A DNA stretch of 64,000 nt from assembly GCF_900176135.1 (NCBI RefSeq), contig NZ_FWWW01000039.1, positions 99,055-163,054 of the forward strand, in the 5' to 3' direction. A program made the translations under genes and the position numbers. The notes under the pieces were generated by a model. It was not told the DNA's origin, did no database searches, and saw only the letters and a program-made list of their open reading frames with translations. Within the stretch, counting starts at the first letter, position 1. Every line of letters begins with the position of its first letter. Below, piece after piece: positions 44,369 to 52,521 of the stretch. Source of the DNA: Hymenobacter roseosalivarius DSM 11622. GTDB lineage: Bacteria > Bacteroidota > Bacteroidia > Cytophagales > Hymenobacteraceae.

Positions 44369-45820
44369 ATGAGCCAGATCCCCGAATCGCCGTCCCGGCG
44401 CGAGTTTATCAAGCACAGTGCCGTCGCCGCCGCTGGCATCATGATCGTGCCCCGCTTCGTGCTGGGGGGTAAAGGCTACACCGCCCCCAGCGACCAACTG
44501 GTCATCGCCGGCGTGGGCGTGGGCGGCAAGGGCGAGAGTGACCTGGCCATGTTTGCCAAAACCGGCAAAGCCCGCATTGGCTACCTCTGCGACGTGGACG
44601 ACCGCCGCGCCGCCAAATCGCGCCAGGCCTTCCCGAAGGCCACCTACTACAAAGACTGGCGGCGGATGCTGGATAAGGAAGGCAAGCATATCGATGCCGT
44701 ATCGGTAGCCACCCCCGACCACAACCACGCCGTGGTGACCCTGGCGGCCATGCAGCTGGGCAAGCACGTGTACGTGCAAAAACCGCTCACCCACGACCTG
44801 CACGAGGCCCGCGTACTCACCGAAGCGGCCAAACGCTACAAAGTAGTAACGCAAATGGGCAACCAGGGTGCCTCCAACGACGGCGTGCGCCAGCTCCAGG
44901 AGTGGTACGACGCCGACATTATCGGCGACGTGCACACCGTGTATTGCTGGACCGACCGGCCCGTCTGGCCCCAGGGCATTGCCTGGCCCACGGGCAAAGC
45001 CCCTGTGCCCAGCGAGCTGGACTGGGACCTGTGGCTCGGCACGGCCCCGTACCGGGACTACGTGGATAAGCTGGTGCCCTTCAACTGGCGCGGCTGGTGG
45101 GAGTACGGCACGGGCGCCCTCGGCGACATGGGCTGCCACCTGATGGAAGCGCCTTTTCGGGTCCTGAATCTGCAATACGCTAATGCCGTGCAGGCCAGCG
45201 TGGGCAGCGTCTACGTCGATGAGTTTAAGCGCGGCTACTTCCCCGAGAGCTGCCCGCCCTCCAGCCACGTCACGCTCACTTTCCCCAAAACCAACAAAAC
45301 CAAGCAGGATATCACCATGCATTGGATGGACGGCGGCATCCAGCCCACCCGCCCCGATGAGCTGGGCCCCAACGAACTGTTTGGCGACGGTGGCAACGGC
45401 ACGTTGTTTATCGGGACCAAGGGCAAGATGATGGCCAGTACCTACTCGGCCAACCCGCGCCTGCTGCCCACCTCGCGCACCAATGAAGTGCAGGTGAAGC
45501 AAACCCTGGCCCGCGTACCCGGCGGCGCCGACGGCCACTACGGCCAGTGGGTAGATGCCTGCATAGCCGGTCACGGCAAACAGACCGTCAGCTCGCCCTT
45601 CGAGCTGGCCGGCCCCCTGACCGAAGCCCTGCTCATGGCCAACCTCGCCATCCGCGGCTACGACCTCCAGCGCCCCAAAGCCACGGGCTCGGGCATGGAC
45701 TACCCCGGCCGCGGCATCGAACTGCTCTGGGATAATCAGCAGCGCAAAATCACCAACTTCGACGAGGTCAACCGCTTCGTGCAGCGCGACTACCGGGCCG
45801 GCTGGAAGCTGGGAAGCTAA
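44369..45820 (+). CDS. Tat-exported Gfo/Idh/MocA family oxidoreductase
   Basis: 483 residues. The N-terminus SRREFIKHSAVAAAGIMIVP is a twin-arginine signal (RREFIK). The Rossmann domain has VIAGVGVGGKGESDLAMF, IGYLCDVDDRRAAK and AVSVATPDHNHAVVTLAAM, with the conserved QKP in VYVQKPLTHDLHEA instead of the usual EKP. The C-terminal domain includes YGTGALGDMGCHLMEAPFRV. Such proteins occur in planctomycetes and Bacteroidota and are thought to be periplasmic sugar-modifying enzymes exported with bound NAD(P). Substrate unknown. Confidence 0.93.
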   Translation: MSQIPESPSRREFIKHSAVAAAGIMIVPRFVLGGKGYTAPSDQLVIAGVGVGGKGESDLAMFAKTGKARIGYLCDVDDRRAAKSRQAFPKATYYKDWRRMLDKEGKHIDAVSVATPDHNHAVVTLAAMQLGKHVYVQKPLTHDLHEARVLTEAAKRYKVVTQMGNQGASNDGVRQLQEWYDADIIGDVHTVYCWTDRPVWPQGIAWPTGKAPVPSELDWDLWLGTAPYRDYVDKLVPFNWRGWWEYGTGALGDMGCHLMEAPFRVLNLQYANAVQASVGSVYVDEFKRGYFPESCPPSSHVTLTFPKTNKTKQDITMHWMDGGIQPTRPDELGPNELFGDGGNGTLFIGTKGKMMASTYSANPRLLPTSRTNEVQVKQTLARVPGGADGHYGQWVDACIAGHGKQTVSSPFELAGPLTEALLMANLAIRGYDLQRPKATGSGMDYPGRGIELLWDNQQRKITNFDEVNRFVQRDYRAGWKLGS

Positions 45821-45886
45821 AGAGCCGAAACGTGCCTAGGATTTGATCAGGCCCATTCCGTTAAGACGAACGATCATACTCCTGCT

Positions 45887-46074
45887 CCGTCATGCAGAGC
45901 GAAGCGAAGCATCTCGCGTGCAGTCGTTGTGATAGTAACTGATACCAAAAAGAACGTCATGCTGATGTTGCTAAAGCATCTCTCCCGCTTCGTTTGATTA
46001 GCACTACAACGAAGCGGGAGAGATGCTTTAGCAACATCAGCACGCGAGATGCTTCGCTTCGCTCTGCATGACGG
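45887..46074. repeat. Nested pair of long perfect inverted repeats
   Basis: The outer arms 45887-45921 and 46040-46074 are exact 35-bp reverse complements (CCGTCATGCAGAGCGAAGC... at the left end). Inside lies a second pair, 45962-45994 and 46008-46040, exact over 33 bp (CTGATGTTGCTAAAGCATC...). The inner unit is itself preceded by GTCATG, as if one REP-like element had inserted into another of the same superfamily. No protein is encoded. Confidence 0.9.
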
Positions 46075-46096
46075 CCTGGAGCAGGACCACCTCAAA

Positions 46097-46141
46097 AGAA
46101 AAAAAGCCCCCCACGACGCCAACCGGCTCCTTGGGGGCAAA
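46097..46141 (-). terminator. Terminator for the RibD-like reductase gene
   Basis: On the minus strand, GCCCCCA-type and TGGGGGGC-type arms are followed by a T-run (A-run on + at 46097-46105). The loop is about 20 nt, so the hairpin is not ideal. Confidence 0.55.
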
Positions 46142-46145
46142 TTTC

Positions 46146-46829
46146 TTATGCGGCTACCGTCTCGTAGCGAAGCCACAGAATCCCGTCGGAGCGCTGCTCC
46201 ACGCTGAGCAGCCGAAAGGACGTGGCCGGGCCTGGCGCATCGCCCTGCTCAAAAATGGTAGGCGAGGTGGGCGCGCCATCCACCACGGGGTAATGCAATA
46301 GGCTCAACTCGTCTATTAGGCCGGCTTTGAGCAGGGAGCCATTCAGGTGGCCGCCGCCTTCCAGCAGGATGGTCTGGATGGGGAATAGCTCGCCTAGCTT
46401 GTGCAGGACCAGCGCAAAATCAATTTCCTGGGGGCCGCCGAATAGGTAGGAAACGCCTTTCTCGCGCAGGTAGGCTAGGTATTCGTCGCTTACCTGCTCA
46501 GTGAGGATGCTAATGATGTGGTCATCGTCGATGTAGGCCGATTCCCAGCCCAGCTTACCGTGGGCATCCACGGCCACGGCAAACGACTCGGCGGCGTGCT
46601 CGGCCACGAAGTCGGTGCGGGGCAGGGGGGAGGCTACGGGCTTCAGGTCGGGGGCCAGGCCGTCGGTGAAGTCCTTTTCCATGGTCACGCGCCCGCACAG
46701 CCAGGCCTGGGCCTCAAAGGTGGCGGCCGTCGTTTCGTACTCCTTGGTGTTGGGCGAGTCGCCCCAGCGGCTGAGAATGGTGCGCCCGTCCAGGGAACTC
46801 ATCATGTGGCAGATTACCCGAGGTTTCAT
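46146..46829 (-). CDS. Dihydrofolate reductase family protein (RibD C-terminal-like)
   Basis: 227 residues. The fold is recognisable from VICHMMSSLDGRTILSRWGD, AWLCGRVTMEKDFTDGL, GVSYLFGGPQEIDFALVLHK and LFPIQTILLEGGGHLNGSLL, ending in LIDELSLLHYPVVDGAP. This is the RibD_C/DHFR-like reductase family. Full RibD also needs a deaminase domain, absent here, so a riboflavin role is not implied. It uses NADPH; the substrate is unknown. Confidence 0.9.
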   Translation of the reverse strand: MKPRVICHMMSSLDGRTILSRWGDSPNTKEYETTAATFEAQAWLCGRVTMEKDFTDGLAPDLKPVASPLPRTDFVAEHAAESFAVAVDAHGKLGWESAYIDDDHIISILTEQVSDEYLAYLREKGVSYLFGGPQEIDFALVLHKLGELFPIQTILLEGGGHLNGSLLKAGLIDELSLLHYPVVDGAPTSPTIFEQGDAPGPATSFRLLSVEQRSDGILWLRYETVAA

Positions 46830-46977
46830 ATGTTTTGGTTCAGTGTAAGAATAGGCCGCTTCTTATGAGCACTTGCGGCATGATGATATTGCTAGAAAAG
46901 TAGAATGCCTAAACTAACGGTTAAGCATTCTGCTTTTTTATGAACTCTTGGCTGCAAGTATTAACAATGATCTAGCA

Positions 46978-48453
46978 TTATTCTACACCTACCAATACAG
47001 ATAATTTATATGTGGCTTCTGCTGTGAGAGACCATAAAGGTAATTTCCCAGTGAAAGTGTGGGGGTCCTTACCATTTATTGTCTTTATATTCGTTATAAA
47101 TTCTCTGTGGTCAATTACTAAATATTCTATTTTTACACCTTTATATTCATAAAAATTAACTTCATCAAGCCTTTTGTAATCTTGAGTCTTTGCCAAAACT
47201 GGCAGTATGAAATTTTCTAATAACTTTAGTTTACTTCTGTTCTGTTCTCCAATTCCTAAATAAGGCTTTGGTAGCTTTTTTGCATCGCCATACACTGGCG
47301 CATCTAAGTTATCTAACTCATTTAGTTTTTCAACAAGGGAGTTTGTGTCTTGAAATATACCTCTCAAAACAAAAAATATGTCCAAAAATAATAAACCATA
47401 TAATTCATCATTAGTATTTTTGTTTATTAAAAATTGTCCTATTTCGTCTGTATCTAGTTTAATTTTTATCAATGATCTAAGGTTTAATAAATTATTCTTA
47501 GATAGTCTTGATAATATATTAAATAGAAAAGAGTAAGTAGGTATCTTTAGTTTATTATGAAAAGATGTTATTTTTTCGTTGTGCTCTAACCATGTTATTA
47601 TAGCTGATGTATTGTCGTAATAGAAAATCTCATCAGAGTAGAACTTATCAATGTAACCATTGAAATCTACTGATGAACCGTATTTATGCCTAAAAATGCC
47701 TCTTATGTTTTTTATGTCACAGACAAGTACTGTAGTGTTAAAGAGAAACTTATTTTCATTTTCCCTTACGTCTAAGTGAGCTCCAAAAACGTTTATCAAT
47801 CTAAATATATGTTCAGGATCAATTCTATCTAGATCATCGATTATTAAAATGACCTTTTTGTTAAGTGCTTTTAGCTTGGAAATAGATTTGTTTATTAACT
47901 CACTAATAAAATCATTTTCATAAATAGCTCCGGTTTTATTTGCAAAGTTTTTGCTAAAAACTTCCAAGGTCTTAAATTCATTTAAGGCTTCTAAATGCCT
48001 TTTTTTAAAGGATTCGTATTCGTTGAAAAGTCCATATAAGTGCTTAGCTAATTCTAATGCCGATTTATCAATTTTGTTAATTGACATTAAAAATCTGTCT
48101 AGAATGCCTTCGAACTGACTTGTGAGAAAATATTCTCTCATCATATTTTCAGGAATTGGGGTAATATCGAATATATTGTACTCCTTATCATGCAGTAATA
48201 ATTCATATATTATATCATATTTAATTAATTGAAAAATATCTTCATTGGTAGATACTGCATAGTTTATGGGCTTTAAATTTATAGTGATATATTTATCTGA
48301 ATTATCTTTAAAATATTTTTTTAAGAAATAGCTTTTTCCTATTCCAAAGGGACCTGATAATATTACTCTTTCACTATTATTTAGATGGTCATTGAATTGC
48401 TCTTCTGGCGAGACAATATCAATACTTATTTTTTTAGTTTGTTTTGATTTCAT
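46978..48453 (-). CDS. KAP family P-loop NTPase in an AT-rich island
   Basis: 491 residues from the ATG at 48453; the frame extends 28 codons further but that part crosses a hairpin. Walker A is ILSGPFGIGKSYFLKKYF (about residues 32-49). After a long helical insertion comes Walker B, KVILIIDDLDRIDPEHIFRL, with the following NVFGAHLDV. A later segment IFRHKYGSSVDFNGYIDKFY matches the KAP pattern. No membrane helices are obvious between Walker A and B. G+C is strikingly low (roughly 30% by eye), pointing to horizontal transfer. KAP proteins include PifA, which excludes phage T7, so defence is plausible but unproven. Confidence 0.85.
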   Translation of the reverse strand: MKSKQTKKISIDIVSPEEQFNDHLNNSERVILSGPFGIGKSYFLKKYFKDNSDKYITINLKPINYAVSTNEDIFQLIKYDIIYELLLHDKEYNIFDITPIPENMMREYFLTSQFEGILDRFLMSINKIDKSALELAKHLYGLFNEYESFKKRHLEALNEFKTLEVFSKNFANKTGAIYENDFISELINKSISKLKALNKKVILIIDDLDRIDPEHIFRLINVFGAHLDVRENENKFLFNTTVLVCDIKNIRGIFRHKYGSSVDFNGYIDKFYSDEIFYYDNTSAIITWLEHNEKITSFHNKLKIPTYSFLFNILSRLSKNNLLNLRSLIKIKLDTDEIGQFLINKNTNDELYGLLFLDIFFVLRGIFQDTNSLVEKLNELDNLDAPVYGDAKKLPKPYLGIGEQNRSKLKLLENFILPVLAKTQDYKRLDEVNFYEYKGVKIEYLVIDHREFITNIKTINGKDPHTFTGKLPLWSLTAEATYKLSVLVGVE

Positions 48454-48458
48454 AGTAG

Positions 48459-48490
48459 CAAAAAAAAAGAGAGAAATATTATTTCTCTCT
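48459..48490 (-). terminator. Hairpin plus T-run between nrdA-tail copy and KAP gene
   Basis: Perfect 10-bp arms AGAGAGAAAT (48468-48477) and ATTTCTCTCT (48481-48490) with a 3-nt loop, followed on the minus strand by a run of eight or more T. It is 22 bp beyond the stop of the duplicated nrdA tail and only 6 bp before the KAP start, so it could be the old nrdA terminator or a leader attenuator of the KAP gene. Confidence 0.75.
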
Positions 48491-48512
48491 CCTAAAACAA
48501 TAAAAATATACA

Positions 48513-48631
48513 TTACCACGAACCGCAAGCCTCGCAAGCGTCTGGATTATCCAGCGAGCAAGACATGTCCGAAGCATTCTGGGCCGATACGTTCAGCGGC
48601 TCCAGCGTCTCGGCGGCTTGTTTCTGCACCG
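48513..48631 (-). pseudogene. Detached second copy of the nrdA 3' end
   Basis: 48518-48631 repeats the last 114 bp of nrdA (49512-49625) with five mismatches. Translated in the same frame it reads [20 protein letters not shown] and then [17 protein letters not shown] before a TAA at 48513. Real nrdA ends [16 protein letters not shown]. The reading frame and the redox CxxC are kept, so this tail was functional at the time of duplication. It is now separated from nrdA by 880 bp carrying hicB and hicA. Confidence 0.9.
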
Positions 48632-48726
48632 CAGAAAGCAAGCCGCCTCTCCGGCGTGCTATGGTAGTGAAGATACGTGGTTGGTTGTGCTTTGCAAGGG
48701 CTGCCGAACAGAAAGACCTTATTCGG

Positions 48727-48758
48727 TTGTTATGGACGAAACCTTTCTGGTAACTTTA
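48727..48758 (+). promoter_or_regulatory. Candidate hicB promoter
   Basis: TTG (48727-48729) and TAACTTTA (48751-48758) are spaced 21 bp. This is close to TTG-N19-TAnnTTTG except for the final base, and lies 30 bp before the hicB ATG. Confidence 0.4.
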
Positions 48759-48787
48759 CTTACTTCAACCCCGAATCTGGTTCTACT

Positions 48788-49138
48788 ATGGCATCTCTCA
48801 CCACTGACCTCCACGGCGCCGTCACGAAAGTACAGGTGGAAGTGCTGCTCGTGCTGGACGATAGCGGCCAGTATGTGGCCTACTGTCCGGCGCTGGAGCT
48901 CTCCTCCTACGGCGATACCGAGGACGAAGCCCGGCAGGCCTTTGAGGAAGCCTTACGCTTCTTTGCCGCCGACACGGCCCGCCGGGGTACTCTCGACCAA
49001 CTATTGCTGGCCTTTGGCTGGCGTTTGGTAAAGAAGCCTCTGGCCGTATACGAGCCGCCCCGCTTGCCGCTGGAGTTGCTGAATGCGCCCGTCCGTTCTC
49101 GTCGCGTCCTCACCGAAGATATTCTGCTGCCTGCTTAG
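48788..49138 (+). CDS. hicB: HicB-like antitoxin
   Basis: 116 residues from the ATG at 48788 (the frame opens at 48677). The HicB partial RNase-H fold is clear: VEVLLVLDDSGQYVAYCPAL, then ELSSYGDTEDEARQAFEEAL with the RFF end. The C-terminal part (LAFGWRLVKKPLAVYEPPRL) is not a typical HTH. It should bind and neutralise HicA. Oddly it is convergent with its putative toxin instead of following it in an operon. It lies inside the 880-bp segment bounded by the two nrdA-tail copies. Confidence 0.8.
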   Translation: MASLTTDLHGAVTKVQVEVLLVLDDSGQYVAYCPALELSSYGDTEDEARQAFEEALRFFAADTARRGTLDQLLLAFGWRLVKKPLAVYEPPRLPLELLNAPVRSRRVLTEDILLPA

Positions 49139-49159
49139 TAACCTTGGCTAGCTTTTTAT

Positions 49160-49196
49160 AAAAAAGAGCCTTTCCATCATGGAAAGGCTCTTTTTT
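49160..49196. terminator. Bidirectional terminator between hicB and hicA
   Basis: AAAAAAGAGCCTTTCC ATCAT GGAAAGGCTCTTTTTT: a perfect 16-bp stem with T-runs on both strands. Confidence 0.95.
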
Positions 49197-49500
49197 ATTC
49201 TTCGTTTTTCTTGCGCCGCTTCTGCGCTGCACGGGCCGCTTTCGGATTGGCTTGTTCCGCCAGCAGCTTATTAAACTCTTCCTTGGTGACCACACCGGAT
49301 AGCTCCAGCGTCACTAAGTTGGTGTGCATGTGCAACAGTGGAATATCTCTGTCCTTCTCCCGAATGGTAACCATGCGAAGCAAAGTCTTGCCGGAGCCGG
49401 CCGAAAAATCCCAGTGCTGATGGCTGGCCTCGGTACGAATGTGTACCAAGCCCAGCACTTTCAGCAAAGCCACATACTGCTGATACGGAATAGATTTCAC
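49195..49500 (-). CDS. hicA: HicA-like mRNA interferase toxin
   Basis: 101 residues. The N-terminal 70 fit the small dsRBD-like HicA fold: YQQYVALLKVLGLVHIRTEA followed by SHQHW, with the conserved His after Ser, then MVTIREKDRDIPLLHMHTN and VVTKEEFNKLL. The C-terminal extension is Lys/Arg-rich (AARAAQKRRKKNEE), longer than usual. It starts 9 bp after the nrdA stop on the same strand, so its transcription probably depends on nrdA. The predicted antitoxin is on the opposite strand. Identification rests on pattern, so some caution applies. Confidence 0.7.
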   Translation of the reverse strand: MKSIPYQQYVALLKVLGLVHIRTEASHQHWDFSAGSGKTLLRMVTIREKDRDIPLLHMHTNLVTLELSGVVTKEEFNKLLAEQANPKAARAAQKRRKKNEE

Positions 49501-49509
49501 CGTTTCAAT

Positions 49510-51894
49510 CTACGAACCGCAAGCCTCGCAAGCGTCTGGATTATCCAGCGAGCAAGCCATATCCGAAGCATTCTGGGCAGCTACGTTCAGCGGCTCCAGG
49601 GTCTCGGCGGCTTGTTTCTGCACCGTGAACTTGATGGCGTCGGCGGCGGCTTTGGTGCGCAGGTAGTACATGCCGGTTTTCAGGCCGCGCTTCCAGCTGT
49701 GGAAGTGCATGCTGGTGAGCTTGCCGAAGTTCACGTTCATCACATGCAGGTTTAGGCTCTGGCTCTGGCAAATAAAAGCCCCCCGGTCGGCCGACATATC
49801 GATAATGCGGCGCTGGGAGATTTCCCACACCGTCTTATACAGGTCTTTGATGTGCTGCGGGATGCGGGCGATGTTCTGCACTGAGCCGTTGGCGGCAATG
49901 ATTTCGTTTTTCATCTGCTCGTTCCAGATGCCGAGCTTGATGAGGTCCTTGAGCAAGTGCTTGTTCACTACCATAAACTCGCCGCTCAGCACGCGCCGCA
50001 CGTAGATGTTGGAGGTGTAAGGCTCAAACGACTCGTTGTTGCCGAGAATCTGAGCGGTGCTGGCCGTGGGCATCGGCGCCACCAGCAGGGAGTTGCGCAT
50101 GCCGTGCTCCATTACCTGAGCGCGTAGCGTTTCCCAATCCCAGCGGCCCGAGTCGGGCATCACGTCCCAGAGGTCGAACTGGAACTTGCCCTGGCTCATG
50201 GGCGAGCCGACGAAAGTTTCGTAGGGACCATTTTTCTTGGCCAAATCCATCGAAGCCGTGCAGGCCGCGAAGTAGATGGTCTCGAAGATGTCCTTGTTCA
50301 GGCCCGTGGCTTCGTCGCTCTCGAAAGGCATCCGCAGCGCAATAAACGTATCGGCCAGCCCTTGCACGCCCAGCCCGATGGGGCGGTGGCGGCGGTTGGA
50401 GCGCTCGGCCTCGGGCACGGGGTAATAGTTGATGTCAATAACCTTGTTCAGGTTCTTGGTAGCGTGGTACGTGACATCGTACAGCTTCTGGTGGTCGAAC
50501 ACCAGCTGGCCCTTCTGCTCGCCTTCCTTCACGAAGCGTGGCAAGGCCAGCGAAGCCAGGTTGCAGACGGCAATTTCGTGCTCGTCGGTGTACTCCATAA
50601 TCTCGGTGCACAGGTTCGATGACTTGATGGTGCCCAGATTCTGCTGGTTCGACTTGCGGTTGGCGGCGTCCTTGAACAGCATGTAGGGTGTGCCGGTCTC
50701 GGTCTGGCTTTCCAGAATGGCAAACCACAGCTCCTGCGCCTTGATGGTCTTGCGGCCGCGGCCTTCCTTCTCGTACTTGCGGTACAAGCGCTCGAAGTCC
50801 TCACCCCAGGCGTCGCCCAGGCCGGGGCACTCGTTGGGGCACATCAGGGTCCAGTCGCCGTTATCCTCCACGCGCTTCATGAATAAGTCGGGCGTCCAGA
50901 GGGCGTAGAACAGGTCGCGGGCGCGGTTTTCTTCCTTGCCGTGGTTCTTTTTCAGATCCAGGAAGTCGAAAATATCGGCGTGCCAGGGCTCGATGTAGAT
51001 AGCGAAGGCTCCTTTGCGCTTGCCACCACCCTGGTCCACGTAGCGGGCCGTGTCGTTGAACACCTTCAGCATCGGGATGATACCGTTGGAAGTGCCGTTG
51101 GTGCCCTTGATGTAGGAGCCCGTGGCCCGCACGTTATGAATGCTCAAGCCAATACCACCCGCCGACTGCGAAATCTGAGCGCAGTTTTTTAGCGTGTCGT
51201 AAATGCCTGTGATGGAGTCGTCCTTCATGGTGAGCAGGAAGCACGACGACAGCTGGGGTTTCGGTGAGCCGGCGTTAAACAGGGTAGGCGTAGCGTGGGT
51301 AAACCACCGCTCGCTCATCAGCTCATAGGTTTCAAGGGCCGATTCGATATCGTCCTTGTGAATCCCGATGGCCACGCGCATGAGCATGTGCTGGGGCCGC
51401 TCGATTACCTTGCCGTCCACGCGCAGCAGATAGGAGCGCTCCAGAGTTTTGAACCCGAAGTAGTCGTAGCTGTAGTCGCGGTCGTAGAGAATGGCCGAGT
51501 CGAGGGTAGCCGCGTGCTTGTGGATAACTTCCCACACGTCTTTGGCGATGAGCGAAGCGTTTTCGCCGGTCTTGGGGTCCTCGTAGGTGTACAGCCGCTT
51601 CATGGTGCTGCTGAACGACTTGGAGGTCACCTTATGCAGGTTGCTCACGGCAATGCGGGCCGCCAGAATAGCGTAATCGGGGTGTTTGGTGGTGAGCGAG
51701 GCGGCGGTTTCGGCCGCCAGATTGTCCAGCTCAATGGTCGTTACGCCGTCATAAATCCCGTCAATGACCTTTTTGGCCACCTCAATGGGCGAGACATACA
51801 CCATGTTGAGCCCGTAGCAGAGCTTCTCAATGCGCGCCGTGACTTTGTCAAATTTCACGGATTCGCGCCGGCCGTCGCGTTTAATTACCAGCAT
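49510..51894 (-). CDS. nrdA: Ribonucleoside-diphosphate reductase, alpha subunit
   Basis: About 794 residues from the ATG at 51894. This is the catalytic subunit of class I ribonucleotide reductase, converting NDPs to dNDPs. The N-terminal ATP-cone reads [20 protein letters not shown]. Active-site regions include [44 protein letters not shown] and [20 protein letters not shown]. The flexible C-terminus carries redox cysteines in [14 protein letters not shown]. The last 114 bp exist as a second copy at 48518-48631. DnaA-like boxes precede the gene, and hicA follows almost immediately. Confidence 0.97.
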   Translation of the reverse strand: MLVIKRDGRRESVKFDKVTARIEKLCYGLNMVYVSPIEVAKKVIDGIYDGVTTIELDNLAAETAASLTTKHPDYAILAARIAVSNLHKVTSKSFSSTMKRLYTYEDPKTGENASLIAKDVWEVIHKHAATLDSAILYDRDYSYDYFGFKTLERSYLLRVDGKVIERPQHMLMRVAIGIHKDDIESALETYELMSERWFTHATPTLFNAGSPKPQLSSCFLLTMKDDSITGIYDTLKNCAQISQSAGGIGLSIHNVRATGSYIKGTNGTSNGIIPMLKVFNDTARYVDQGGGKRKGAFAIYIEPWHADIFDFLDLKKNHGKEENRARDLFYALWTPDLFMKRVEDNGDWTLMCPNECPGLGDAWGEDFERLYRKYEKEGRGRKTIKAQELWFAILESQTETGTPYMLFKDAANRKSNQQNLGTIKSSNLCTEIMEYTDEHEIAVCNLASLALPRFVKEGEQKGQLVFDHQKLYDVTYHATKNLNKVIDINYYPVPEAERSNRRHRPIGLGVQGLADTFIALRMPFESDEATGLNKDIFETIYFAACTASMDLAKKNGPYETFVGSPMSQGKFQFDLWDVMPDSGRWDWETLRAQVMEHGMRNSLLVAPMPTASTAQILGNNESFEPYTSNIYVRRVLSGEFMVVNKHLLKDLIKLGIWNEQMKNEIIAANGSVQNIARIPQHIKDLYKTVWEISQRRIIDMSADRGAFICQSQSLNLHVMNVNFGKLTSMHFHSWKRGLKTGMYYLRTKAAADAIKFTVQKQAAETLEPLNVAAQNASDMACSLDNPDACEACGS

Positions 51895-52036
51895 AAGCGT
51901 GTGCGTTTTGGTAGTTGGATATGAGTTTGCCGGCTCAGCCAAGAGCAGGCAGTTGGATCAGGAAAATGGGGCAAGCAGCCGTAGGATGCGGCTAATCGTT
52001 GCGGAAGATATTTCTATCTGTCGGGTAGGACAAGAC

Positions 52037-52071
52037 TTATCAACAGAAGTTATCCACATAGTCCAAAAATA
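52037..52071 (-). promoter_or_regulatory. DnaA-box pair and -7 element upstream of nrdA
   Basis: TTATCAACA (52037-52045) and TTATCCACA (52050-52058) are separated by GAAG; the second equals the consensus DnaA box. Next to them CAAAAATA (52064-52071) is, on the minus strand, TATTTTTG, fitting TAnnTTTG. The boxes would therefore cover the transcription start of nrdA. DnaA control of nrdAB is established in E. coli; here it is inferred. Confidence 0.65.
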
Positions 52072-52173
52072 TAGCGCTGGGGGGCAAAATTGTTGGGAGG
52101 CGCTGGGGGATTGGTGCTAAATTTTGCTGGGAAAATTGGGTTGTGCTGTTGGGGGAAGTTTGGTAGGGCGGGA

Positions 52174-52435
52174 CCTCACCCCCCGGCCCCCTCTCCCAAA
52201 AAGAGGGGGAGCCAGGCGCTCGGCCTACGCCGCCCTGTCGACTCGTGTCTCCAGCACGGCTACCCCTCTAACAGTACAGGTAAAGTTTTGTCAAATAGGA
52301 AAGGCAACGACTGGCGGTCGGTGCCTTTTATTTTCTACACATTCGGTAGTGGTTGCGGAGGCGGCAGCCGACGTAGCCGCGTAGGCCGAGCGCCTGACTC
52401 CCCCTCTTTTTGGGAGAGGGGGCCGGGGGGTGAGG
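52174..52435. mobile_element. MITE-like element with 57-bp terminal inverted repeats
   Basis: The arms 52174-52230 and 52379-52435 are reverse complements with one mismatch in 57. The ends read CCTCACCCCCCGGCCCCCTC, and each arm holds a small inner hairpin, CCCCTCT...AGAGGGG. The 150-bp centre has no open frame of note. The short frames reading LTPRPPLPKRGG are artefacts of the arms. It lies between nrdB and nrdA. No target duplication is evident at the ends chosen. Confidence 0.85.
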
Positions 52436-52469
52436 CCCATCGTCTGAACGACCAACCTAACCAACCAAC

Positions 52470-52508
52470 AAAAAAGCCCCCCAGCCAACGCCAGAGGGCT
52501 CCTTTATT
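52470..52508 (-). terminator. Terminator after nrdB
   Basis: On the minus strand AAGGAGCCCTCTGG...GGGGGGCTTTTTT, an imperfect stem ending in a T-run just beyond the nrdB stop. Confidence 0.65.
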
Positions 52509-52521
52509 GAGAATCAATGTT

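Noticed and set aside
44333..45574. 413-codon minus frame opposite the Tat oxidoreductase
   Set aside because: It is a long antisense frame caused by high G+C codon bias; the + strand protein has a clear family and signal peptide.
45874..46301. Frames of 77-100 codons around the nested inverted repeat
   Set aside because: The peptide sequence comes from repeat arms, and similar peptides appear at every copy of the repeat.
46978..48453. KAP gene as a transposase or restriction gene
   Set aside because: The Walker A and Walker B motifs and KAP pattern are clear, and no nuclease or DDE motif is visible.
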